16,328 nt of DNA from Larix sibirica (GCA_004151065.3 NWUY0304850168.1:1-16328); one strand, 5' to 3'; shown: positions 1-11,685, counted from the stretch's first letter. Numbers and translations are program-made. Notes: generated by a model not told the origin, from the letters alone.

Positions 1-516
1 TAGAGCACCTCATTTCACTCGGTGCAATCATATTGTTTTGGACATTGCATTGCTGATAAACTGCACATTATCAACATTGATTCAAGGAAATTGCCTTTTA
101 TTACCGAGAAACTAGTTGGTATGATGGTTTGACCAACTTGATCTAACCTATGAAATTGGGCGTTAGTTATAGATACAAGTACATAAGGTGGCTCTTCAAC
201 AAAGAATCTGAGCGTTTCTTGTTCGAAAAAAGGTTAAGCTTGATCCCGAAAAGAATTTTCCTTTGGCACATATTTAGGAGCTTCCTCGTGAGTTATAATT
301 TTTTTAAAGGAATAAGAACCTTATCTGCATAAAATTCTACCGTATACTTCTGAAAAAGCTCCAAGAAATCGGCAATATAACTAAAAGCTAAAAACACGCT
401 CTTTATAGCATCAACTAAATTATGCTAGTTGTTCACATAACTAATGAGAATGAAATTAATGTATGACAAGATTAAAATAGTGTTTTTCATTATGGATGAT
501 CATCCACCCAATGTCC
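1..516. other. Gene-free left edge; very weak Copia-like trace
   Basis: No ORF here has recognisable protein content. In forward frame 2, bases 2-50 read RAPHFTRCNHIVLD, which faintly recalls the RNase H end of Ty1/Copia polyproteins (the family pattern is roughly F-x-x-R-T-K-H-I-x-L-D). The match is short, no long terminal repeat or polypurine tract is visible, and the frame closes soon after. The Copia reading is an inference at low confidence. The rest is AT-rich sequence without obvious structure. Confidence 0.2.
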
Positions 517-785
517 ATAGCGCTGTAGTCTCATTGGTAAGTTGGAGCACTTACTATGACAATGAACCAGATTCAAAACTCCGCAGGCCTGTTCCCTGTG
601 CTAGGGAAGAAATAAAGTTAGTTACCGCAACCAAGACTGGATGCAAGATCCAGTGACTGTAACAACTCATCGTTTCCACAGAATCAATGGACAGCCGGGT
701 TCAAGCACTGAGAAATTTTGACAGAATAGATACCCCTCAGCTGTGGCATCTAAGGTGAAAACAGAGCTCACTGTGTAAAAAAAAA
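517..785 (+). mobile_element. Candidate tRNA-derived SINE
   Basis: A box-A-like motif TAGTCTCATTGG (526-537) is followed about 32 bases later by a box-B-like motif GATTCAAAACTCC (570-582). This is the spacing of an RNA polymerase III internal promoter and resembles the tRNA-related head of plant SINEs. After about 190 bases of unrelated body the unit ends in A9 (777-785). A real tRNA is unlikely because no acceptor stem or anticodon arm can be formed. No clear target-site duplication is visible, and both boxes are diverged, so the ends are approximate. Confidence 0.4.
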
Positions 786-1410
786 CAAGAGGGCCATTTA
801 CCTCTCAAAGAGAAAAATCCCATCCATCCTACAAAACAAGCAATAGTTTGCCATTAATACGACTTTTGGGACATTTTGTCATCAAGCATAATGGCATATA
901 TACCTTTAAAGCTCAAAGTCAGCATCGCCATGAAAGTCACAATACAAGCAAGAGATAACATTATGGGGAAATTTATGCTATTTGCCTCAACTAGCATAAA
1001 GTTGCTCCTTGTAGTGAGATCAAATCGCTATTCCATGCTTGTTGAGTGTCTTATTTCAAAGTTAGAGCCTTCTGCAAGAAACTTTGTATTTGTCTTAATT
1101 TTGGATTGGTCAGGCTTCCGGTTAGCGTTCTGGATCTCACTTGTTTAAGATATTTCTGAATTTAAACTAAGGCTTGTTTGGACATCTCTTACAAAATCAC
1201 AAATTAAAATCTTTAGTCCTCTGTACTTTCCTTTTCCATGTTTGTTGTCCATCACTTTGACAGTCTTGCAGATGCTCCTCGACAGATAAACCACCACATT
1301 TCTAATTAAATCAAATTCCAAATCGACCTCTTCTGAGCTCAAATTTGATGTAAAAAGTGCACTTCATAAAAAACAACAGTTAAGTTCCTATGAACCAACT
1401 ACTTTGCATT
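786..1410. other. Gene-free stretch
   Basis: AT-rich sequence with only short, unrelated ORFs on both strands. None shows a family motif, a plausible splice context or low-stop coding structure. No repeat unit or RNA gene was recognised. Confidence 0.5.
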
Positions 1411-1816
1411 CATTTTGACATTCTCCAAATTTCAGTTCTTGCAGCAAGAGGGCAAATACCAAGAAAAAGAAGACTGCCAGGGTAGAGATACGGCAAAAGT
1501 GCTGTAAAGCTGCGATTCCATTGCATACCTTATTGTTTACTGCTTACAAGAACATTTCAGATGGATGGCTGTCTTGCATAACAATATCTGTAATGAGCCT
1601 AAAACTCCCAGCTATCCATTTTGCCATTCTCCAAATTTCAGTTCTTGCAGCAAGATGACAAATACCAAGAAAAAGAAGACTGCCAGGGTAGAGAAACGGC
1701 AAAAGTACTTTAAAGCTGCGATTCCATTGCATACCTTTTTGTTTACTGCTTACAAGAACATTTCAGATGGCTGTCTTGCATAACAATATCTGCAATGAGC
1801 CTAAAACTCCCAGCTA
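1411..1816 (+). repeat. Two-copy tandem duplication, about 206 bp
   Basis: Copy 1 runs 1411-1616 and copy 2 1617-1816, head to tail. Both contain the same landmarks in order: ATTCTCCAAATTTCAGTTC, ACCAAGAAAAAGAAGACTGC, TTGTTTACTGCTTACAAGAA-like and CCTAAAACTCCCAGCTA. Copy 2 is about 6 bp shorter, partly because copy 1 has ATGGATGG where copy 2 has ATGG. Identity is high (well above 90 percent by eye), so the event is fairly recent. Short ORFs on either strand in this block are by-products of the repeat and do not look coding. Confidence 0.9.
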
Positions 1817-3624
1817 GAAGGCAATATGTATTGAGGACAAGTTCACAAAGAACCAATGTCCAATCTCCTTCCTGAAACGATCAGAGCAAAGGACATTCAA
1901 GACAAGCTTGACATTACAAAAATATTAGCATCCAATTGCAATGGATGCAAGTATATTCCTTTTAACAATTATAAAAATCTTATATAACCTATTTTTGAGC
2001 CACCTGCTACCTCAAAACACTGTGTACAATAATGAATTAATAAGAAACAGTCTTGCTCCCCTGATTATCAAGAAATGTTGGTTTTTCAATGTGTTCAAAT
2101 AAGCAACTTGAAAACATCCCTTGCCATAGTTGGACTCGTACTAATATTATAGTCTGAATAAAGCTGGGCCTGAACTTCATTCAAAATCCCTGGAAAACTG
2201 TACCGAGGAATCTCAACGACAATAATTTGGGTTGGTGTTTTCTGGCGTAACTGTGTGCAAAGAGAAATTGTCGACGTTTTGGACCGCCAGTTCGTGGTCC
2301 ATCTTCAGCATAAATAATGTAATCAAATCTTTCTTTACAGGATGGTGCCCTTCTTAAACCTAGTATGATTTAGGCTATAACTTCAAGAATCGAAAGAATT
2401 TTGAAAGAGGCGTCCAATTACCATAAATCCATAGTATTACTTTAAAAACCATTCAATGAACTGAATTTTCAAGCCTGGGAATAACAACCTGCACATGAAA
2501 AAATTCAGATTCATGGATCAGTAGTCCAATTCTTATTTGCAAAATCAAGGCTTGGTAATTGCCAATAGTTGGAGAAACAAACACTTAACCATGAAAGAAG
2601 AATTGTTTTTAAGCTCCATCTTGTCATGGCAAAGTAATGAAAACATCAAATACAAGAAGGAATGGGCAATGCTATAAAAGTGCAAAATCAAGACTGCCAA
2701 TAGAAACATGTTGGAGAAACACACAAATCACCAGAAAAAAATAATGGTTCAAAGGACCATATCAATGGGAACTCAGGTGATCGAAACAGCAACCAGATTT
2801 TCATAATGGTTGTCAAAAAAGACACAAAATTACTTCAACTAGCCAACAAACAGCCACCTATTAATTCTTGAAAAAATTTCATCACCTTTTTCACATAGAT
2901 CACAAGAAAACAACTACCCTTGAAACATGAAACATTCATAATTTGCATAAATATACCATAATTTATAAGGGAAAGAATTCACCTATTTTTGAAAAATACA
3001 CCACAGAAGATTAAACAACAATACGCTTAAACTGTCAGTTTAAAAAAAATAACCCTCTAGTTGAATCTAGTGTCTAATACTTCGAGCTGATAAAGTACAA
3101 ACAGAGAGAGTCAACTTACATGCTAAAAGTACAATTTCTTCCGAGTGTAGAACTTAAATTCTGTCTACTTGGTTGGAGCCACAGCACATCAACTTTTGCA
3201 ATATCACCTATACAGGAAAGTAAGACAAACCTCTTTATCAAATAAAATCTGCAGGCTGTGCCCTTTGCCAACTTGCACAAAACAAAGATGAAAAGAAACC
3301 ATTTCAATCCTCCTCCAAATCCCTCCATCATGGATAGCTCTGATGATTTCCTGGATAAACTCCAGACTTCCAACTAGATTACACTTCTAATTCCTGTTTA
3401 CTGTCACTTTCCTAGTGAATACATTGTGAAGCCCGAGATACCTATATTGTTGTTACAGTTATAACAATCCTTCAGTTCTCTTAAACTCGGATCTTCCATT
3501 CCAAATTCTGCAGGGGGGAGGGATGGGTCAAGTTCCAGACTTCAGAAAATGGTACAATGAAAATACTGTGATTCAAGAGCTAAGGAAGTAACTCCAGTCA
3601 TTGCCTTTCAAGTCATGAGCATAA
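1817..3624. other. 3' flank of the zinc-finger gene and gene-free AT-rich DNA
   Basis: The part nearest 3624 must hold the 3' untranslated region and polyadenylation site of the minus-strand gene, but no canonical AATAAA on that strand stands out close to the stop codon, so its end cannot be placed. The rest is AT-rich with scattered short ORFs lacking family motifs. A small hairpin TGGACC/GGTCCA with a 10-nt loop lies at about 2280-2301. I see no RNA gene, transposon terminus or second gene. Confidence 0.5.
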
Positions 3625-6600
3625 TTATTGAGAAGTATCATTAACACCTTCAACTACACCTGAAGAAGGATTTAATACAACTATTGCTCCAGGGTCTGAC
3701 ATTGCATCTTTCCATCCTGCATACACAAACACAGCCGGGAGTAAGAATCATGGACAATCATCTACACAAAAAGATGAAGCTAGGCTTGAAGTAGATGACA
3801 ACGAAGAAGATATTATGTATTCTACCTACTTTGAGAGAGAAAAGCTGATGCAGCATCACAAGCCAATAGAACTTTTAATTCAAACTCATCAATAGTTTCA
3901 ATGGTTTTATTGTGTATATAGTCATGATTTTCCCTTATCCTTGCACCACATGGACCTTGACTCATATGAAGTAAAGGCCCTTCTTCACCTTCTCCCGGAA
4001 CTCTTCTGATATCATCACTATTACCATTTTCCTTTCCTGGCTTGACATTATCAGAAACATTCCCCTCAAGGATGCCATTTGAAACATTGCAACATTCTGT
4101 AAATCCTTTTCCAGAGCAATTACCACTTGATTTATGTATCTGAATGTCAGTATTATATCTAAATTCACTCTTTTGTATAATGTCAAGAGCAGACTCAAAA
4201 GGTGCCTCAGGCTGACTAGTAGGTAAAAGTCCTCTAAGTTTGATATCTGTTATAATACTGCCTTCCGGTGAAGGCTGCTGTGGCAATCCATCTAAAAAAT
4301 TACTTAGAGACACAGACATTGACCCAATCAAAAAATCACAATTGGGAACACTTTCTACATAGTAGCTGGAACCATTATTTCCTGACGTCATGAATGCTGG
4401 TACCATATTGTTTTTATTACTTTCTGAACTATCCATTTCTGGAGATTTGAATTCTGAACCATGCTGATACACTACAGACAAGTCCTTACCAATTGCCCCA
4501 CTTGAGCTTACATATGATGCCATGTTTACATCCATATCTGGCTCTCCTACACTTCCAGAATCCACAATATTATCTTTGGAATTTTGAGATTCTGCAGCAA
4601 TGCAAGAGTCCGAAATTGATATTTGTTGCATCTTTCTTGTCCACATTTTGTATCCATTTGCTATAGCTGACACCCTTTGACCCACTGCTATGTCCCTATA
4701 TTTATCAGACATCTCTCCTGACAATGGCTTTGAAATAACAACTGTACCTACAGACTTCTTCCCAGATGACAGGCCACTGTTGGATTTCCTCGTTGCTTTA
4801 AGATTCCTCTGCATGTTTGTCTCTGAAAATCTCCTGTCAGAACTATAGGGATGTTCCCCAGAGTAAACTGAATCAACTGCCACATATTTTTTTCGTTGTC
4901 TCCATCCCTGTACAAATTGTTTGTCTGAAGGCACGATAGCCCTAGTATTGTATTCCACATTGCTGTTTTCCTGGTCTCCTTGTTTGTTTGCCAAACATGA
5001 CACAGTGGTCAGTGGAGCCTCTGCTGTCAAAATATGATAATTGCTCAAGTCAAAATCAGTCTGATTTTTTCTCACATTATTTGCATTTTTTGCCTCACCA
5101 GTTTCTTCTGAAAAAACTGTACCTACATTCAAGTGTGTATTTTTTTCACAGAGATGGACCTGATCAGCATTCTTGCTGATAGAATTTGATCCATGTTGTG
5201 AAAAATCTTGTCCAATAAGTTTTGAAATCTTTGATTCAACCCGCTCACTTCTTTGCACCTCAAAGCTACTGACATCACCTGGTTGCTCTTGATTGCTTAG
5301 GTCCTGTGCAGTAGATGGAGTGCTGCATTCAACTGCCGTCAGAGAATTGCATCCAACTAGCTCTGTAAAAATAGATGAATCATGAGCAGAGACACCATCT
5401 ACTGAAATATCTGGATTGCCAACTTTTCTCCCTTTTTCTCTAGACTCTTGCTGCCTTAGTTTTTTCAAACGTCTTCTTTCAAGAAGTTCTGCTTGCCTGA
5501 GGTAAACAAGGTAAAACTATAATTTAGTTTTTAAAATATAATGTCTTAAAAACATATAAATACAATGGCAGAATTCATATAACACCAAACACAATATTAA
5601 GCATAATACTTCTTCTGAATTGCTTCTTCTTCCTCGACAAGCTCCTTCTGACAGCGAAGAGCTTCTGCATCTTTATTAGCTATCCATGCCTTGACCTACC
5701 AAAATAAAAGATTTCAGTCATTTTAAAAATGCAAAGCATAGGAAATTGAACTCATTAGCTGCATTAATAAAAACATATCAACTTCAGAACACCCCTGTTT
5801 TTACTTCACATTGAACTTACCAATTTCTGCTCAACCAAGAAACCCAAGGAAGCAACCAGATTCTTCACTTCCGGTCCAACATTTCCTGCTTCTCCCTCAA
5901 ATACAAGCCTTTGTACAGACACAGATGATCCTGCACATAAAAAGGTCCTTTCACTTGCATCATCTAATATGCTGAATAGATCTTTGGCAGCAAGTGGAAA
6001 CTTGGATGGCTTGACTTGCACCACATCCTGTTACATGATTAATATCAATTAGCATAGGATCACAGAACCAATTATTCGGCACTCTTTACTATTATAATAA
6101 CTAATAACTTGTGTCCATTGGTAATAACTAATTTACCAGTAGAGCAGCCCCGGCCTTGAGATAAAACTGTGGCAGAGCGGAAAGTGCAGACTGCTGAATA
6201 AAAGATGATAGGGTCCTGACAATGGATGTTTCAGGCACCTCCTGCAGACAATGTATTTACAATACAAACATAAATTGTCCATTTCTGAAAAAGAGAACAA
6301 TAATCTAACATGGGAAAAATCTCTAGCAAATTATAAGATACTTAGCATTCTGAGACATTTAAAAGAAAAGAAAGAACCACCTTCAACATAATATTCTTGA
6401 ATGAGACAACTTGTCTAGCCTCATCAATAGAAAGCTGCAAATATCAAAAATAAAACATGCATGTTAAAATTCTGTTCTCCCACATATTAATGCAATGATA
6501 GACCAGTCAATAAGGAAACATGCCATGACTGCAACCTTGGATAAGCTAGTTTTTTTAGGTTACTGCGAAAACCACCTTATCCCAAAAGGCAGCTATGTTT

Positions 6601-7588
6601 TCCCTTTCTTTGCGCAAATCCTCCTGTGTAATAAAAGGGATTAAGGTAAGCACATTAAAAGGTCAAATCAACATCACATGACGTAGTATCAAAGTTGCAG
6701 TGACGAGAGCAAAAGCACAAGACATGAGGAACAAGGCATCACACAGTGCCCAGAAATTATGAGTATTTCAATGTAAGCAACCTTTTCCATGTTCAAACGA
6801 CGGCGATGCATTCGAGTGTGCCTCCGATGATTTAGGGAGGAACAAAACTCCTGAGAACATTTTTCACACCTGAGCATTTGTACTTTGGGAGAAAGTAAGG
6901 GCCATCCAGGAAGATCTGCAACACAATTGAGGTTGACCATAAATTAAACAAGGTTCCTTATGCAGAAAATCCAAGTCAATCATGGCCATCCAGCAAAAAA
7001 TATGACAAAATTGCATCCAGAGAAGTAGGAAAATGTTCATATCATGGGGAGTGACAAGGAAAAAGCTAAACTGGAAGATAAATGCTATCATGCAACTGCA
7101 AACTTACATTTGTCCTGCTCACCATTGGTCTTTGCAGCAGCCTGTGCAAAGGCGACTACTGCCTCTGGAATTTTGAGTGAATGCATAAGTTGGGTCGGAC
7201 TATGTAGCCCTTTACCAAAGGCACCTGTTGCCTTCATTTTGCTCTGAAGTGACTCCTTCATTTGATTGGAATCTGTCAAAGAACAATCAATAGCTACATT
7301 TTCTTTTTGCCCACCTTTTTGATCTAAAGCGGCTTCAACTTTTGAGCCTTTAGAAAGCTTATTGACACTCTTCTGGTCAAAAGTTTCAAGCCATTGAACC
7401 CACTGAGCAGGACTTTCACTGGGTCTTGTATATGATAAAAATGATTCCTTTCCAATAGCTTGCCTGATAAAATGGTCCAGATCCTGTACATTTTTCCCTG
7501 CCTCACTCTGCTCCCTAGACACAATCTCATACTTCAATGTTTCTACCAGATTTCTCCCAGCTGTCTTTCCAAGCGGCTCCATGTTCAT
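3625..7588 (-). CDS. Uncharacterised plant C2H2 zinc-finger protein, 957 aa, nine coding exons
   Basis: Exons in transcript order: 7588-7108, 6915-6782, 6623-6576, 6434-6381, 6241-6137, 6027-5821, 5695-5610, 5496-3830, 3716-3625. All introns are GT-AG, 109-192 bp, and the summed length (2874 nt) is a whole number of codons. Residues 177-197 form one C2H2 finger of spacing C-x2-C-x12-H-x3-H (CEKCSQEF...HTRMH), followed by the basic run HRRRLNMEK. Residues 206-343 look helical. Residues about 354-395 are a highly charged coil (VEEEEAIQKK, ERRRLKKLRQQESREKGRK) that could also act as a nuclear signal. The long exon 8 encodes a Ser/Asn/Asp-rich, probably disordered region with a basic, aromatic island at about 558-661 that ends in NGYKMWTRK. 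The C-terminus (about 910-948) contains SQRWKDAMSDPG. The start ATG is preceded by an in-frame TAA six bases upstream, and a second Met lies at codon 3. One finger with basic coils suggests a nuclear or RNA/chromatin-associated protein. I recognise no named family, so the function is unknown. Confidence in the splice model is high, except for the last junction. Confidence 0.85.
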
Positions 7589-9205
7589 TGTTTACCCTCA
7601 GCTATGAACTACAAAATAATCAGATATTATCCATTACTTTTGGTCACGTGCAATTTGATGGTCTGTCATTGATCAATTTAAGCAGTATAAATAGCCTACC
7701 AAAGAAAAATTTGTAGTGATAACAGAACTTATTAAATTTAAAGCAAAACTAAGTATACGAAGTTTGATTTCCTGAGGATTTCCTGAGAAATCAAAGACAA
7801 CAAAAATCATAAATGAAATCCAGGATACCCTATTTCCTTATTAGTTATTAGAGATTTAAAAAAGGAATAATTGCTAGGTTCCAGGCAAATCTAAGTCACC
7901 CAGTTTGTGTTTGTGTTTGCATTCAGGGATAATCAAATTCGGAAAACAGTTTGCCAGTGCAAAAAAATATGATAAAATTCACCATTAAGTTGAATAAAGA
8001 CAATTAAGATAATTCCGTTATAACTTCATATATTCAAACAAAAAACAAATATAAATACTTTTAACTTCAAAGTTAACCCAAAACAATGTCATATTAAATG
8101 TCAAGACTGAATACATGCATACATAAATATATATGTGGCTGTGTTCTTATATTTTTTAAGTTTAACAAAAAATGAAATTTAACATTTATTTTTGAAACTT
8201 AAAAGAAGTTGACATGGTCAATTAATTTTGCCACTGCTTGAGATCTGATATTTTATATCAAAAAGGATCAAATTGCTAAAGGACTGACTAAGAGGTAAGC
8301 CATGCCCCACTGACCTACATTTGGATACATTCTGACTTGACATTGAGAACCATAATGTGCACGTATTAAAATGTAGGAAGACTAGTTTGTCACCACTGAA
8401 CCAATCCCATTTCCGTAGTTATAGAAAATATTAAAACCAAAATAATGATCCCATTAGAAGCACCTGAGTTAATCGAGTAGCATTCCATATTATGATGATA
8501 TAAATTTCTGTCCTTTCCTACTTTACGGAATCATTACTAGTAAAATACCAATCTCTTTAAAGGTATACAGTACAAATCATAACAAGCTTTCTAAATGACC
8601 AATAAATATCTGCAGACTCCAAAGGTGATATCAATCATAATCGTTGTTCTCAGAGACTTTGACAAGCACCAAAAAGATGCAATGGTGAACTGAGATTAGA
8701 TGCAAAACCTGAAGTAAATAGTGGTTTATCTTGTTGACAATTTTATTTGGTAAATAGAACTGCATAATAACCTCTAACTGTAAAAGGCACCTGAAGAGGT
8801 ATCCTTGCAATTGGAAATTTATAAGCAGTTGGTCATGTATTTTTTATGTAAATGGTTTACTTATATTCAAAACATATATGGTCTACCTTATCTTTGGAGT
8901 CATAAAACAACCCCATGAAAATCTTCAGTAAAGATAACATAAAATGACAGCTGCTAACCGAGCCTCAAATTAGTATCAGTACAATCCCCGAATCAAAAAA
9001 GGATAATAATTCTAGACCAGAAATTTCAGAGCAGCATACTGCTGTATTTGAGGACAGCAGTAGCCTTTCAAATCGCAACTAACTGACATCAACATGCAAT
9101 GATCAGGAAACAAATGTCCAGCAGAAATAAAAGGACTGCCTAAAAGCTGAAAATAACAGGTAGAATTGCAAAGAGCAAAATATGCCCTCCAGGTTCAGCA
9201 GGACG
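7589..9205. other. Upstream region of the zinc-finger gene, no gene seen
   Basis: On the minus strand a TTATTTTGTAG acceptor-like site at 7610-7609 lies 20 bases before the start codon. The 5' untranslated region may therefore be interrupted by an intron, with the promoter further upstream. The sequence is strongly AT-rich with alternating purine-pyrimidine runs near 8115-8150. No ORF of coding character, RNA gene or transposon terminus was recognised. The transcription start cannot be located from sequence alone. Confidence 0.4.
7645..7650. promoter_or_regulatory. G-box CACGTG
   Basis: A perfect palindromic CACGTG core lies 57 bases upstream of the minus-strand start codon. In plants this is the core site for bZIP and bHLH regulators. 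A six-base match can occur by chance, and it may fall inside a 5' UTR intron rather than the promoter. Confidence 0.3.
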
Positions 9206-9348
9206 GAAAATAATCACTCTCAGACTTCCTATAGGTGAAATATTTTTTAATAGAGAAGTTGCTATGCCAGCAAAATGAAAATAATCACATCTCAGACTTT
9301 CTACCGGTGAAACATTTTTTAATAGAGAAGCTGCTATGCCAGCAAAAT
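9206..9348 (+). repeat. Two-copy tandem duplication, 71/72 bp
   Basis: Copy 1 (9206-9276) and copy 2 (9277-9348) both begin GAAAATAATCAC and end CTATGCCAGCAAAAT, with a shared TTTTTTAATAGAGAAG core. They differ by a handful of substitutions and one inserted base. The repeat lies about 1.6 kb upstream of the zinc-finger start codon and may be within or beyond its promoter. Confidence 0.9.
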
Positions 9349-9734
9349 TAATTTCTTAAAATAAGACCACCAATGGAATCCCAACCCTGGTAAGAATGTT
9401 CATCATGTCTTCCAGTGGCCACACATTGACAATAAATTATAGTATATTCAAAAAAACATTGTATCACATTATATGAAATCATCCCAATAAAGTATATCAA
9501 CGGAAAGAAAGGCAACACAAGGAAGACATGTCTATATAGAGTCTAGACATCAAGATATACAATGGTTGCTGGATTTCAATGCTAGACCAGAAAGGAAAAT
9601 TTATACATACCAGGAAATCATTATAGATCTTACATTCAAATTTATTCTTGCATAACGATTTACAACGTAGTTCCACAAAAGATGTAATTTAATGTGCCTT
9701 ACAAAATCGTAGTTCTTGCATCATGACCCTTGCA
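9349..9734. other. Gene-free stretch
   Basis: AT-rich sequence between the 71-bp repeat and the first recognisable LINE residues. It may include the LINE 5' region or its flank, but no boundary or target-site duplication is visible. Confidence 0.4.
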
Positions 9735-11685
9735 TCAAAGTTATGGTCAGAAAAGTTAAAGACTTTCTTTCAGAATTTAGATAGCTTCTGTATGCAAGAA
9801 GTAAAAAGTTTTGAGTTTTCTGAAGAGTTCACTGAATTTTCTGGCCAAACATGACCATTTGTACTTCAAGATGAAGGAAAGGGGAGGTGTAGCAACTCTC
9901 GTCTATCCCCAGCTTACTGTTTTTGATGTGGAATGCGGTATAGACCCATCTACAGATTAGTGTGTATTATACTTAATACTTGATGGTCATATCTTGGGGT
10001 TAGCAAATATTTCTGCAGCCAATGATGCAGAAGAAAGAGAGCTTTTGGAGGTGGGATGGATAATGTACTTTCAGGAGCTCAGTGGCTATTTTGTGGGGAT
10101 TTCAATATGGTTGATGCATACAAAAATGACACATGCTTCTTGTCAAATTCACTCAAACAGAGAAGGAAGCCCGGTCTGCTCACAAATGGCAGCTTGAATT
10201 ATATGATCTGAACAAATTTAGAAGGAATGAGCCAGCAAAGCTTTGGTTCCCCTGGTCAAATTTAAGCAAGGGCGATGAGTGGGTCCTTAAGAGACTTGGC
10301 AAGGGTATGCTCTTTGAGTAGACTGGCTTTTTCTTGATTGTAGGGGAGATAACCTATTCAAGTGCTAGGGGGAAGACTACACTGACAGACCACCAACCTA
10401 TACATTGCTCCAACTCATGTAGAGTTGCCAAAAGCATATATTTAAGACCAATTATACTAGTAATGTTTCTCACCTAAAGAATCTTCACTACTACATTGTA
10501 TCAGAAAAATATGGAATCTATTCTAAAGCCAAGAGGAGAAGATGCTCAAGATTGAATGGTGGGATGGTGCCATCAGCTAAAACACCTTATTCCTGAGGGG
10601 TTATGATATGCAGCTCGTCTCAATCTGAGGAAAGCAGCATAAGGCAATTAAGGAGGAGCTTGAACAGGTAAGCCAGCGACTTTAATTCAGCCCCTTCAAT
10701 TGAGAACTCCATGCCAAGGCAACGACACTTTGGCACCATCTGAAAGTAGTTGAAATCCGAAGTGCCAAGGGGTTTCAATTGCAAACCAAACTCCATTGAC
10801 TCCACGCTTATGATTGGCTGACAAAAGATTTTTTTCATGCTTTGCCTTCGAAAAAAGTTATGGAACATCAAAACCCCAAAAAAAGACTTACCATCCTTGA
10901 GGATATAGAAAAAGAGTTCATTGCCCACAGCAAAATGATTTTTCAGTCCCACGAAAACATTCGAACCCCAAATAAGGTTATGCAATTAAGGAGGAGCTTG
11001 AATAGGTAAGCCAGCAACTTTAATTCAGCCCCTTCAATTGAGAACTCCATGCCAAGGCAACGACACTTTGGCACCATCTGAAAGTAGTTGAAATCCGAAG
11101 TGCCAAGGGGTTTCAATTGCAAACCAAACTCCATTGACTCCACGCTTATGATTGGCTGACGAAAGATTTTTTTCATGCTTTGCCTTCAAAAAAAGTTATG
11201 GAGCATCAAAACCCCAAAAAAAGACTTACCATCCTTGAGGATATAGAAAAAGAGTTCATTGCCCACAGCAAAACGATTTTTCAGTCCCACGAAAACATTC
11301 GAACCCCAAATAAGGTTGTGCAAGAGGTCATAGTAGTCATACATTGACATTGAATGTTGACAACTACCTTATCAAATATGGTAAAGGAAAAGTTGCCTAA
11401 ATTGGATGGCTTCCCATGAAAATTTTAAAAGGCGACTTTGGATACTGTCGGCTTGGACCTACTCTACGCTTACAAAGACATTGTCAAAAAGCAAAACCAT
11501 TGATTGTAGGCATCAAAAAAAATTATCCGTTTCATTCCCAACCCTAGTGACCCTGATCTTATCACCATTTTGAGACACATCACCCTCTTAAAGGTATCAT
11601 ACCAAGTATTGACCAAAGCTTTAGCCTTTAGGGTGAAGCACATTTTTCCAAGGATTTTTTCTCTGGAACCTGTGTTACCGGATCC
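9735..11685 (+). pseudogene. Decayed LINE: endonuclease and start of reverse transcriptase
   Basis: Conceptual translation, with several frame changes and stops, gives the order expected of a plant LINE ORF2. VRKVKDFLSEF then CMQEVKSF (Gln-Glu at 9795-9800) matches the first catalytic block of the apurinic-type endonuclease. CGDFNMVDAYKND (GDFN at 10095-10106) is its Asp/Asn block, and LTDHQPI (10382-10402) its terminal His block. Near 11570-11640, RHITLLKVSYQVLTKALAFRV matches the usual RPITLLNVSYKILTKALA start of the reverse transcriptase. The palm motifs are missing here. Recognisable coding ends at about 11685, and the region between is lengthened by a 338-bp duplication. The element is inactive. 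The 5' end is approximate and no target-site duplication was found. Confidence 0.75.
10644..11319 (+). repeat. 338-bp tandem duplication inside the LINE relic
   Basis: Copy 1 is 10644-10981 and copy 2 10982-11319, immediately adjacent, both beginning GCAATTAAGGAGGAGCTTGA. By eye I count seven differences, all transitions, so the copies are about 98 percent identical. It duplicates the linker between the endonuclease and reverse transcriptase domains and arose after the LINE inserted. The two similar minus-strand ORFs in the two copies are antisense shadows of this repeat, not genes. Confidence 0.95.

Noticed and set aside
1-60. Copia RNase H end
   Set aside because: The similarity covers only about 14 residues and lacks LTR or polypurine support, so it was not called as an element.
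3962-4960. Short minus-strand ORFs of 70-78 aa inside the long exon
   Set aside because: They are alternative-frame readings of exon 8 of the zinc-finger gene.
6689-6940. A stand-alone 83-aa zinc-finger protein
   Set aside because: The finger is exon 2 (6782-6915) of the larger gene. The apparent start and tail are intron sequence beyond good GT-AG sites.
10620-11176. Two overlapping minus-strand ORFs of 121 and 77 aa with nearly identical residues
   Set aside because: They are antisense to the LINE relic and look alike only because the 338-bp unit is duplicated. They show no domain, splice or start context.
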